Below, one piece after another: positions 37,001-44,932 of a stretch of DNA of 63,724 bases (its first letter is position 1; the number at the start of each line of letters is the position of its first letter). The DNA is from JADKFD01 sp050250665. Lineage in GTDB: Bacteria > Pseudomonadota > Gammaproteobacteria > Xanthomonadales > SZUA-5. The stretch is from the NCBI GenBank assembly GCA_050250665.1, contig JBFWOF010000038.1, forward strand, positions 1 to 63,724. The letters run 5' to 3'. The translations under genes were made by a program, and so were the position numbers. Below the pieces are notes generated by a model. The model had not been told where the DNA came from. It did not search any database and saw only the letters and a list, made by a program, of their open reading frames with translations.

Positions 37001-38059
37001 TTCACCACTGCCACCGGTGATCAGCAGATTGCCCAGAGGCAAGGCGAACTGGCTGGTATCCACACCGACGCCACCGCCCGGTCGCGGGCGATGGGCGCCG
37101 TCCAGATAGAGCACCGATTGGCGCGTACGCAGATCGATCTTGTGATCACCAATGAAGGCGTATTCGTCCTGAAACTGCGCGTACATGGCCTCGGCGCCGG
37201 GCAGCGGATAGTCGCCGACGAACTGCAGATGGGTGGGATCGGTGATGTCCACCAGACGAAAACCATTGCCGTTGCTGCGATAGGGAAACACCAGATACAG
37301 CCGATCATCCAGACCGAAGATCTCCGGCCAGTAGCCACCGGGACCGCCGGCGGTGAGCACATCCAGCAACACCGGCTGCATGGGATCGCTGATGTCGTAG
37401 CTGGCCACTCCGGTACGGGTCATGTCCGAGGCGAAATACAGCCGGTTGCCGATGATGAAGGGATGCCCCACCACGCCGGTTTCACTGAGCAGATTCCAGC
37501 TGGCCAGCGTCTGTCCCAGGCGCTGCAGACTGACCACACCATCGAGCGTGTTGTAGCTCCACAGCGTGGGCGTCACGAAATGCGGATAGAACAGGCAACC
37601 GCGCTCGCCGGCGCACTGGAATCCGGGGAAGGCCATGCGCTGATTGACGCCGGGCGCGCCAGCGCGAAATGTCCAGGACAGCCCATTGAAGCTGTCACCG
37701 AGCACCAGATCGGCATTGCGCTGGTAATAACCATGGGCGTTGATCGGTTGTCGGGTGATGCCCAGCTGCGCAGTTTCCTGCGGCAGGGATGGGTTCGCCA
37801 ACGACCAGCTGCGCACCTGCAGATCCGAACCGGCCAGGCTGTCGGGTGACTCCGGCACCGAGTACAGGATGCCGTTGTGGTAGGCCAGAATCGACGTACG
37901 GCCCTGAGTTGGCGCCATCAGCGGTGATAGCAGCGTGCCCGGCGTCTGCGGCACGTTGGCAAAGCCCGGCACCACCGGTGGCAACACTTGCGCTTCGAGT
38001 TGGGGGGCGGCGGCGACCAAGCCAGCTGCCAGCAGCGTGACCATCAGGGATCTGGACAT
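34022..38059 (-). CDS. Large secreted multidomain protein: propellers, Ig/PKD domains, two c-type haem motifs, FxDGFE C-terminus
   Basis: 1345 residues beginning with a signal peptide (MSRSLMVTLLAAGLVAAAPQLEAQ). Residues about 30-360 resemble an LVIVD-type propeller; about 370-475 an SbsA-like Ig domain; about 480-570 a PKD domain; about 580-930 a YVTN-type propeller; about 950-1200 a di-haem cytochrome region with CASCH near residues 958 and 1090. A beta-rich domain follows, and the chain ends LFSDGFES. It may move electrons in the periplasm or at the surface. ATG 38059 is preferred to an upstream in-frame ATG because the signal peptide starts there. The C-terminal motif is shared with two other proteins in this window. 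Confidence 0.85.
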   Translation of the reverse strand: MSRSLMVTLLAAGLVAAAPQLEAQVLPPVVPGFANVPQTPGTLLSPLMAPTQGRTSILAYHNGILYSVPESPDSLAGSDLQVRSWSLANPSLPQETAQLGITRQPINAHGYYQRNADLVLGDSFNGLSWTFRAGAPGVNQRMAFPGFQCAGERGCLFYPHFVTPTLWSYNTLDGVVSLQRLGQTLASWNLLSETGVVGHPFIIGNRLYFASDMTRTGVASYDISDPMQPVLLDVLTAGGPGGYWPEIFGLDDRLYLVFPYRSNGNGFRLVDITDPTHLQFVGDYPLPGAEAMYAQFQDEYAFIGDHKIDLRTRQSVLYLDGAHRPRPGGGVGVDTSQFALPLGNLLITGGSGEHQGMAVWAHQAEPDTRGPSVGFHVPTDGQTGYPLDAPITLLIHETLESKTIVPGVSLIVRPLAGAAVAGQVTFAFDDVLTFTPDVPLTPNTTYEVLVVAGGIKDAAGNGIEGLRFVFSTGAQVIADEAPVIDAFNATGSPALVSTNIEFTVAAHDPEGQALEYRFDAGDGSARSDWSTQTLYTHGYAAAGHFRATIQSRDPGGRLASASRTVTVLSAFPAPAPASAAPLACLDDGSVAVVNPDNDSVARIASDGASILAERQQVCADPRSVTAVGADRLWVSCQDDDRIVILRRSDLQPQAQIDLAHGSRPHDLVAAANGTQVYVSAYGRGELLRFNAATLTPSGTLALGPGPRALALGADGSRIYVSRFLSARDYAEIWEVDTGTLSLQRTLRLPKFGGAANRDSTASGRGVANYLSDLAVSPGGQSLWLAATKPNVERGTLIGPDLDTDNTQRNVVAEINLANAQLLRAIDVDNSDSAHALAFSPLGDYLYVALQGNDQLAVYDLLEQQTAQASGALRARLPTGAAPQGVCVSGNAVWSQNLLGRSVNRFDASSLYAAGEPLFPRIARISASVELLGAQVLAGKRIFYRASDTRMSSEGYLSCASCHLDGDHDGRTWDFSGRGEGLRNTISLRGRAGMGQGKVHWSANFDEIQDFENDIRLAFGGSGFLSDAQFAATSDPLGAPKAGLSADLDALAAYVASLGSGHLPASAWRNADGSLSAQAQVGQGVFDTLGCASCHTPPRYTRSPLQGLDLVNVGTLRTTSGGRLGGTLAGIDIPTLLDLPNTAPYLHDGSAATLESVFAATGGQVLPAESGTPTLGAYIENQFVELNYDDTVRGRALVFLGDQGSRLSFGNVDGGSGGIGAIELRYSSAAASVEVRVNGMAFALSLANVGNPSFAQVNWRTARIENVPLLAGSNNSVVIERTAPFAQVALDEITISRADELSMAQPHRAVLALPLADREALMRFLRELEPSAAPTVDALFSDGFES

Positions 38060-38241
38060 TTCGGCGACTACTCTGGAGGGGTCTTTGAGCAATACGCAGG
38101 GCGGCGAGCCAAACGACATCCGGCTGGTAACCGCTCAGGCGTTCGCATCGGACGAAGCTGGCACCCCGCAGCTTGTCTACACACGCGAAGCGAGTACAGT
38201 TCGCGAGGCTGGCAGCGACGGCGCAAGCCGGGGGGATGCCG

Positions 38242-38580
38242 ATGCAGTGCCCAAAATGTCTGGCTGACATGCACACCGTGAGCTTTGGTGGTGTCGAGGT
38301 TGATCGCTGCACGGAGTGTCATGGCCTGTGGTTCGATCATCTGGAGCATGAACAGCTGCGTGCGCTCAGCGGCGCGGCCGAGATCGATACCGGCATGGTC
38401 GCAATCGGCCGCATCAACAACCACGTGACCCGGATCAACTGTCCGGTGTGCCATTGCCTGCTGACCAACAGCACGCTGCCAGGGCCCATGCCGATTGTGG
38501 TCGAGAGCTGTGATCGCTGCCATGGCGTCTATCTTGATGCCGGCGAATTCAGCCATTTCGCCGCCTCGAAGGCCGACTGA
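38242..38580 (+). CDS. Double zinc-ribbon protein (zf-TFIIB type)
   Basis: A 112-residue cytoplasmic protein with two zinc ribbons: C3-x2-C6 with C23-x2-C26 (CTECHGLWF) and C67-x2-C70 with C90-x2-C93 (CDRCHGVYLDAGEF). The CxxCHGxxxD pattern is the mark of the small TFIIB-like zinc-finger family of unknown role. ATG 38242 is chosen over 38236 because a GGGGGG run ends 6 bp ahead of it. It is divergent from the 1345-residue secreted protein and convergent with the damaged haemoglobin gene. Confidence 0.88.
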   Translation: MQCPKCLADMHTVSFGGVEVDRCTECHGLWFDHLEHEQLRALSGAAEIDTGMVAIGRINNHVTRINCPVCHCLLTNSTLPGPMPIVVESCDRCHGVYLDAGEFSHFAASKAD

Positions 38581-38617
38581 AGGCCCCGCCCCGGCGGTGC
38601 AGCCGACAGGCCGAGGC

Positions 38618-38985
38618 TCAGTGCCCGAGCACCGTCGCACGCACTGATTCGGCGACCGCTCGAATTTCTGCGACCAGTTCAGCGCCGACGCCAAGGCTGC
38701 TCAGAGCGGCGTCCACGTGGCCTAGTACGGCATCGAAGTGGCGATGATCCAGACCGTGTTCGGCGACCAATCCGGCGTGGGCACGCGCGAGGCCACGCCC
38801 GGCGTATTCGGAGGCGCCGCCGAAGGCGAATCCGAGGAAGCGCCGCTGGTGGGCCGCATGCGATCCATCGGTACCTGCGCGAACATCGGGCTGAGCAGCG
38901 GGTCGGCCAGCACTCGGCCGTAGAAGGCATCCACGGTGGCTTCGATGGCGGGTGCGCCGCCGAGACGGTCAAACAGGGTGTGCAT
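38618..38985 (-). pseudogene. Group I truncated haemoglobin gene with a single-base frameshift
   Basis: The first 44 codons from ATG 38985 (AAGGA 8 bp ahead) give MHTLFDRLGGAPAIEATVDA... to MDRMR, a GlbN-type N-terminus. At 38851-38857 the frame is lost: one base is missing. The next frame continues without a stop as AHQRRFLGFAFGGASEYAGR and then RAHAGLVAEHGLDHRHFD, with the proximal haem histidine, to a stop at 38618-38620. Restored, the protein would be about 122 residues, the normal size. It is either a recent pseudogene or a sequence error; read straight through it is not a working globin. Confidence 0.85.
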
Positions 38986-39060
38986 GGGGGTGGTCCTTTT
39001 CATGGTTTGGGGGAATGGGTCTGCTGTACCTAATGGGTTTGCAGGGAGTTGATGGCGTCT

Positions 39061-39190
39061 CCGGTCGCGACGCGAGGTCGCTCCTACATGGGGCGGGTCT
39101 CGCGACGCGAGGTCGCTCCTACAGGGGGCGGGTCGCGACGCGAGGTCGCTCCTGCGACTGTCCGGTCGCGACGCTGGGTCGCGACCGGAC
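39061..39190. repeat. Four direct REP copies
   Basis: Four copies in the same orientation of the GGTCGCGACGCGAGGTCGCTCCTAC type (at about 39061, 39099, 39129 and 39162), separated by short spacers with GGGGCGGGT. They fill the gap between the haemoglobin remnant and the CSLREA protein gene, just beyond the latter's stop codon. Confidence 0.85.
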
Positions 39191-39199
39191 AGGGCTGGA

Positions 39200-42100
39200 T
39201 CAATCTTCGAAGCCGTCGCTGAACATCAGGTCCGGCAAGGCCACGAAGGCTGCTTCGATGGCGCCGATGTCGCAGCGTGCCTGGCCGTTGCCATCGCCAT
39301 CGATGGGGCGGGCGCTGCCGAGCTGATCGACTTCGATGCAGCCGAGTCCGCCCACCAGCGGATGTCCGGCGTCGATCAGCGGACTGCCGGGCTGCGGCAG
39401 GTGATAGGCACTGAAACGGGCGGGATCGACCACCAGCGTGCCGATTCCGGCATCGGCATTGATCAGGTTGGAACCGCCCAGATGGATCTGACAGCCATTA
39501 TCCTGAGCCAGGTTGTAGCCATCGGTGGAAATCGTCGGCGCACCCAGACCCGGCGCGATGCAGGCACCGTCGGCATTGCCACTGATCACCGTATTGCGCA
39601 GGAACAGCGTGCGTCCGCTGAGCGATTGGAACTCGATGCCGCGGCGATCGTTGCCGATCAACGAGCTGTTCTCGATCTGCAGCGTGCCGTCGTCGACATC
39701 CACGCCATGACCATTGTTGCCGCTGAGCGTGCTGTTGAGGATCCGGGTGATGCCGCCGCCTACACCGGATACTGCTTCGCGTTGACCTGCCGGCTGCAGA
39801 TCCAGGTTGTCACGGATACTGGAGGCATGGATCGTCAGATCAGCCGCGTTGCGCACCGCAGCGCCTTCACCGGCGGTGCCGTTGTCATGCAGATCGACGC
39901 GATCCAGGGTCACCACGCCGCCCACCACGGACACTGCACCGCCACCCTGATCGGCCGAATTGGCGTACATCTCGACTCTATCGATCTGGACATCGGCGGC
40001 ATTGATCACGCGGATGGCGCCGCCGGTGCCTGAGGTGGTGCCACCGGTCAGTCGCAGTCCGCGGATCAGCACGTTGTCGCCCGCAGCATTGATGTTGAAG
40101 ATGCGATCACCACTGCTGGACTGGATCGTGGGCCGCGCGTTCGGACTGCCGCTGACGCCAATGATCGACAGGGCATCGGTGATGTCGAGATCGCCGTGCG
40201 CGGCACTGGCGGCGCCGCCGGCATTAGCCTGAGTCAGCACCAGGCTGGCGTTCGCCGTGACGATCTGCACGGTGTTGGCACCTGGCAGCGCATTGGCCTC
40301 CATGATCGCTGCACGTAGCGAGCATTGCGGGCCGACATCGCTGGAGGTGTCGCACAGGGTGTCGCCAGGATTGATGTCATCGCGATCCTGGTCAAACATG
40401 TTCACGGTGAACACCTGTGGCGCGTTCTCGGCCGGAAACAGTTCCAGGGCACCGATCTCACATTCAGCCACCGAGTTGGCATCGGTGTCGGTGGGCCGGT
40501 TGTTCCCATACTGATCTGAACCGGAACAGGCGACGGTGCCGTTGGGCACTGCATCCAGCACCGGGCTGCTTGCCAGCGGAACGCGCACGCGACTGATCTT
40601 GCCATCGCGTCGGGTCAGTGCCGGGGCCAGGCCAGGATTGCCGCTGATGTCGCCGTTGCTGACCGGACAGCTGCCGCTGTTGATCAGATTGTAGGTGCCG
40701 CCGTAGTTGGCTGCCGTGGCCGAGCAGTCAAGGCCATTGCCGGAAAGGATGTTGGCGTGCAGCTGCAACTGTCCGAAGGGCATGGCCTGTTCGGCACGCA
40801 GGCCGGTACTGGTGTTGTCGACGATGGTCAGCTCGCGCACGATCACCGCCCCGAAGTTGACCAGACGAATGCCGCCGCTGTTGTTGCTGATGGTGAGGTT
40901 CTCGACCCGACCCTCCACGCCGTCCTCCAGACGGATGGTTTCGCGATGAGCAGCGGCGTTGTTGCCGTTGTTCCAGAAGCTGGAATCGTGCAGATCCACG
41001 CTCCCGGAGGCATACAGCGCGCCACCCTTGTCATCGGCACTGTTGTCGTGAAAATCGGCATCGTGCAGCTGCAAGGTCGCCCCGATGGCCGCCACGGCGC
41101 CGCCACCCTGTGCCGCGTGGTTGCCGAAGAACTCGCATTCAAAGATGTTGACGGTACCGGCACCGGTGGCGGCAATGGCGCCACCGAGCCCGCCCGTTGC
41201 ACCATTGGTCAGGCGCAGACGATGGAAGCGCACCAGCTGACCCAGCGGCACATTGACGTTGAACAGGCGCTGGGCGACCGTGCTGCTGATGGTGGTCAGC
41301 GGGCGGCCGTCGCGGATCTGGCCGTCGAAGGCGAGCTGCTCGGTAACGTTGAGATCGCCCACGCCGGCGCCACCGACACCGTCGATGTCCAGGACCACGG
41401 TATTGGCGACGCCGTTGTCGATGAACGTGACCACATCGGGGCCGGGCTTGGCACTGGCTTCCATCACCGCGGCGCGCAGCGTGCACTGATCGCCAGCCGT
41501 GATCACATCGATGTCGCAGTGATCGTCGCCTGGATTGGCATCAATGGCATCGATCAGAAACTGGTTGACCGTATAGATGCTGGAGGTCAGCGTGGACCGC
41601 TCGATGGCGCCGGCATCGCATTGCGGCAATCCATCGGCATCTCCGTCCTGTGGCCTGGGCGCACCGAGCTGGTCGAAACTGGTGCAGAAGCGGGCCGGAT
41701 CACCGCCCGATGCATTCGGGGAAATGCCACCGTCCACCGCAGGCGAACCGAACACCGGCTGGCGATACCAGACCAGGCTGGAGGCCAGGTTGGCCAGCGG
41801 CTCCAGCAAGGGATCACGGGCGTTGATGTTCCCGGCACTGGCCAGCGGCGCGCACTCGGTCAGGTTCTCGATCAGACTGGTCTGGATCATCACCAGCGGC
41901 GGCGGCCCGGCAATCACGCCGATGCGGCAGTCGGTATCGTCGCTGTTGGCCAGGATAGAGTTGTAGATGCGGATGGCGCTGCTGCCATCGGCGACGGCAT
42001 TGAAAGCCGTCGTCGTGAAATCCGAGAGCGTGCTGTTGCGTACCGTCAACGAAGCCGGTCGATCGGCATTGATGCCGCCGGTTGCAGTCGCGCCGACAAA

Positions 42101-42901
42101 GGGCGGCGAGCCGTCGATCAGGCTGTTTTCGACCAGCAGGCTGCTGCCCTGGGCGGCATAGATGGCCTCTGCCACCGCCGAGTCGTCGCGGATGCTGCGG
42201 ATGCTGCTCTGGCGCAAGCTGGTGCTGCCGGAACCGGCGGTGAAGATGGCAGCGCCATTGGCACTGGTGCGATTGCGCACGAAATCGGACAGCAGGATTT
42301 CCAGCGTGCCGGCATTGGAGACGGCCGCGCCGTTGCCGGCATCGTTGTCGGAAAAGCGGACCCGATCGACCTGTACCTGTGCCGTTGCCGACAGCACCCG
42401 CAGCGCGCCGCCATTGGTGCCGGCCACGCCCGTGGGTTGGCCATTGCGCAACTGCAGGCCGCGCAGTTCCACCGCCACACCCTGGGTGATGTCGAAGATG
42501 CGGTCATTGGCCGGCGCCACGATGATCGGCAAGCGACTGGCGTCGCCCGGCGCACCCAGGCTGATCCCGGTGATGATCACCGGTGCGGTGATGTCCAGAT
42601 CGCCATTTTCCGCACCGCCTGCACCGCCCAGCGTCAGCGTCACCATGGCGTCCAGCGGCAGCACGATGGTGTCCTGCCCTGGTGCCGCATTGGCCTGCAT
42701 GATCGCCGCACGCAGGGTGCACTGATCGCCGAGCACGCCGGCGTTGGCGTCGCAGTTGGCCAGTGCGGTATTCGCATCTGGCAGATCTACATCAAAGGTA
42801 TTCACCACATAGGTGGCGGCTTCGGCGGTGCTTGCACCCACACCGGCCAACACGGAAAAGGCAAGAAGAACGGCAACAGCCGGCCTGAATCGACTTCGCA
42901 T
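39200..42901 (-). CDS. Secreted CSLREA-domain beta-helix protein with FxDGFE C-terminus
   Basis: 1233 residues with a signal peptide (about 1-28, VLAGVGASTAEA). Three modules each begin with a CSLREA-type motif: DQCTLRAAIMQANA (C61), DQCTLRAAVMEASA (about 472) and PQCSLRAAIMEANA (about 858). Each is followed by a parallel beta-helix of about 350 residues with repeats such as GGALRVLSA, GGAIAATGAGTVNI and GGAIRVINAADVQIDRVEM. Aspartates at module starts suggest calcium. The chain ends LMFSDGFED. The start is ATG 42901, GGAG 8 bp ahead. Probably an adhesin-like or surface protein; the target is unknown. Confidence 0.87.
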   Translation of the reverse strand: MRSRFRPAVAVLLAFSVLAGVGASTAEAATYVVNTFDVDLPDANTALANCDANAGVLGDQCTLRAAIMQANAAPGQDTIVLPLDAMVTLTLGGAGGAENGDLDITAPVIITGISLGAPGDASRLPIIVAPANDRIFDITQGVAVELRGLQLRNGQPTGVAGTNGGALRVLSATAQVQVDRVRFSDNDAGNGAAVSNAGTLEILLSDFVRNRTSANGAAIFTAGSGSTSLRQSSIRSIRDDSAVAEAIYAAQGSSLLVENSLIDGSPPFVGATATGGINADRPASLTVRNSTLSDFTTTAFNAVADGSSAIRIYNSILANSDDTDCRIGVIAGPPPLVMIQTSLIENLTECAPLASAGNINARDPLLEPLANLASSLVWYRQPVFGSPAVDGGISPNASGGDPARFCTSFDQLGAPRPQDGDADGLPQCDAGAIERSTLTSSIYTVNQFLIDAIDANPGDDHCDIDVITAGDQCTLRAAVMEASAKPGPDVVTFIDNGVANTVVLDIDGVGGAGVGDLNVTEQLAFDGQIRDGRPLTTISSTVAQRLFNVNVPLGQLVRFHRLRLTNGATGGLGGAIAATGAGTVNIFECEFFGNHAAQGGGAVAAIGATLQLHDADFHDNSADDKGGALYASGSVDLHDSSFWNNGNNAAAHRETIRLEDGVEGRVENLTISNNSGGIRLVNFGAVIVRELTIVDNTSTGLRAEQAMPFGQLQLHANILSGNGLDCSATAANYGGTYNLINSGSCPVSNGDISGNPGLAPALTRRDGKISRVRVPLASSPVLDAVPNGTVACSGSDQYGNNRPTDTDANSVAECEIGALELFPAENAPQVFTVNMFDQDRDDINPGDTLCDTSSDVGPQCSLRAAIMEANALPGANTVQIVTANASLVLTQANAGGAASAAHGDLDITDALSIIGVSGSPNARPTIQSSSGDRIFNINAAGDNVLIRGLRLTGGTTSGTGGAIRVINAADVQIDRVEMYANSADQGGGAVSVVGGVVTLDRVDLHDNGTAGEGAAVRNAADLTIHASSIRDNLDLQPAGQREAVSGVGGGITRILNSTLSGNNGHGVDVDDGTLQIENSSLIGNDRRGIEFQSLSGRTLFLRNTVISGNADGACIAPGLGAPTISTDGYNLAQDNGCQIHLGGSNLINADAGIGTLVVDPARFSAYHLPQPGSPLIDAGHPLVGGLGCIEVDQLGSARPIDGDGNGQARCDIGAIEAAFVALPDLMFSDGFED

Positions 42902-43065
42902 GAGAGTGCTCCACGTTTGCACTGGGGGTTGCCAGTGAGTACGCAGGGCGGGGCTTGAAACGACATGCGGGACTGCAGATCAGCGAAATACAGTCAGCCG
43001 GCGCCACCCTGGTGGTGGTGACGCCGGCTGCCGGTACGGTTCGACGGGTTCAGCTTTCGGGATGA

Positions 43066-44739
43066 TCAGTCCTCGAATCCATCGCGGAAAACCGAGTCGA
43101 TGGCAACTTGAGCGGTGTAGATGCCGGCCCATCCGAGCGTCACCTCGGGATCGACTGGATCGACGTAAAGCATGCTGGCGGTGATCGCAAGGCGACCATT
43201 TCGGAATGCATCACGCTCGACACCGACAGCGCTGACGAATGACCCGGCCGGCGCCAAAGGATCAACCTCAGTTCCCACGGTGGTCCCTACTTCGGCCACC
43301 GTGCGCAAGGGCATCTGTGTGCCGAAGCCCTCGCGCAGGTACAGACCCTGGGTGGCATTGCGCTCGGCCTTGAACACTACCTGGATCGGCATCAGCGGAC
43401 GCGCTGCCAGTGTGGAAAAGGCTGAAGACCGCCAGCGAGCCAGCTCGGTGCCAGGCTCGGTGCCGCCACCCACTCCGGGCGGTCGCCCCGAGAAGTTCCA
43501 GAACATGAAATCGTTGATGCCCTCGCGCAGGGTGCGCGCAATCTGGCGGGTCTGTCCGGTGCTGGCCACGTGCACGAAAATGCCTTGATTGACCGGAATA
43601 TTGACCAGCAATCCCGTGGGATGCTGCTCGTTGCAGTAGGCGATGATGTCGGGGTTGCCGTCGGTCGGGCACAGCAGCAGCTTCGGGAAGGTCTGAGTAC
43701 CCCAACTCGCCCAGAAACTGAACTGATCGCCGTCGCTGCTGACTGACAAGGCTTCACCGAAACTGGTGAAAACAGCCCCCGGCGCCTCGCCAGGCACTTG
43801 ATCACCGATGCCGACCATGGTCTGCAAGGCGGGCATCGATGCGATCGGAGCGCGGTAGATACCGCCCAGCGTTGGTGCTTCCTCGACATCCAGCCCGGTG
43901 AAGTAGACCCAGCCATTGGCGGCACTGGGCGGCGCCGTCGAGCCAAACTTGACCGTACTTCCCATCGGCTGATTCGGGATCAGCATGTTGGAGTTAGCGA
44001 TCACTCCGGTATAGGGGATGGGCGATGTGGCCACCACATCACGGAAGTAGATGCCGGTGCGACCCAGGCCATCGAGCAGATCGGTGTAATTGCCCTTGTA
44101 GACGATGTAACGGTTGTTGACCACCGCCGGTGAACCCGGGAACTGATCGAAACGGGTACCCACCAAAGCGCCGGGCACCGAAAACCACGGGAAAGTCAGC
44201 GTGATTTGATCAGGTTCAACGACATCACCCAGCAAGCTGGCGCCCGTCATGGCGGTACCTCCCGGGAAGGCATAGATGCCCGAGGTGCCTACGCGCGTCT
44301 CCAGACCGCCGAGCAGAAAGGACCACACCGGCTGATGTTGACCACGGGTTGCGATCAGGCTGGAGCCGGCATCAATACGCGGCGTGGACGGAAATTCCGT
44401 AAAGGCCGCCGGCAGATTGTTGTAGAGAATGTTGTTGGGATCAGGGACGGCGTCGTCGCGCGCCAGCAACTTCAGCAAGGGCCCGGGCGCCGAGAGGTCG
44501 CGGGCATAGACACCATCGATCTGGGCGCCGGTACCGGTGCCGCTGCGGGCGCGGAATACGATCAGTCCAGCGTCGTTGATGGCCGGCTGGTTGTAGCTTC
44601 GAAACGTTGCACCGGGCGCGCCACCTGGCGCCGAATCAGCGTTGTTGGCTGTCGTATTCCAGGACAATCCCTGCGCCAGACCCAGGGAACTGATCCCCGC
44701 CAGCGCCATGGCTGTTGCGATTCGTGTGAAGGTATGCAT
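43066..44739 (-). CDS. Secreted protein of unknown function with FxDGFE C-terminus
   Basis: 557 residues: a signal peptide (MHTFTRIATAMALAGISSLGLAQ), then a beta-rich body that I cannot assign. Two stretches resemble each other, PGATFRSYNQPAINDAG and PGAVFTSFGEALSVSSDG, and phrases such as GIYRAPI and GVYARDL recur, suggesting propeller-like repeats. Two cysteines lie in one segment, LLLCPTDGNPDIIAYCNEQ. The chain ends SVFRDGFED, the same ending as the two preceding large proteins. ATG 44739 has GGAG 7 bp ahead. It stands alone between the CSLREA gene and a permease gene, all on the minus strand, with gaps above 150 bp. Confidence 0.8.
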   Translation of the reverse strand: MHTFTRIATAMALAGISSLGLAQGLSWNTTANNADSAPGGAPGATFRSYNQPAINDAGLIVFRARSGTGTGAQIDGVYARDLSAPGPLLKLLARDDAVPDPNNILYNNLPAAFTEFPSTPRIDAGSSLIATRGQHQPVWSFLLGGLETRVGTSGIYAFPGGTAMTGASLLGDVVEPDQITLTFPWFSVPGALVGTRFDQFPGSPAVVNNRYIVYKGNYTDLLDGLGRTGIYFRDVVATSPIPYTGVIANSNMLIPNQPMGSTVKFGSTAPPSAANGWVYFTGLDVEEAPTLGGIYRAPIASMPALQTMVGIGDQVPGEAPGAVFTSFGEALSVSSDGDQFSFWASWGTQTFPKLLLCPTDGNPDIIAYCNEQHPTGLLVNIPVNQGIFVHVASTGQTRQIARTLREGINDFMFWNFSGRPPGVGGGTEPGTELARWRSSAFSTLAARPLMPIQVVFKAERNATQGLYLREGFGTQMPLRTVAEVGTTVGTEVDPLAPAGSFVSAVGVERDAFRNGRLAITASMLYVDPVDPEVTLGWAGIYTAQVAIDSVFRDGFED

Positions 44740-44932
44740 GATCGTCTCCGAGATTCGCCTTCGGAGCTCCGCATCCCCCAGAGGATCAAGGGGCACAGAG
44801 CCCGCTTGATTGAGACATTAGTCCAAGTTCCACCGCGACCTTTGCGGTAGATCAAGTACTGATCGCGGCGTTGAGGTCCAATAGGAAAGCCTGCATCCCG
44901 TCTCCGGATCACCATGGCCAGATAGCCGTTTG

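Noticed and set aside
40757..42958. A long plus-strand open frame opposite the CSLREA protein gene (about 730 codons).
   Set aside because: It lacks any recognisable domain and has the Gly/His/Arg/Gln composition of antisense frames; the minus-strand frame has a signal peptide and three modules.
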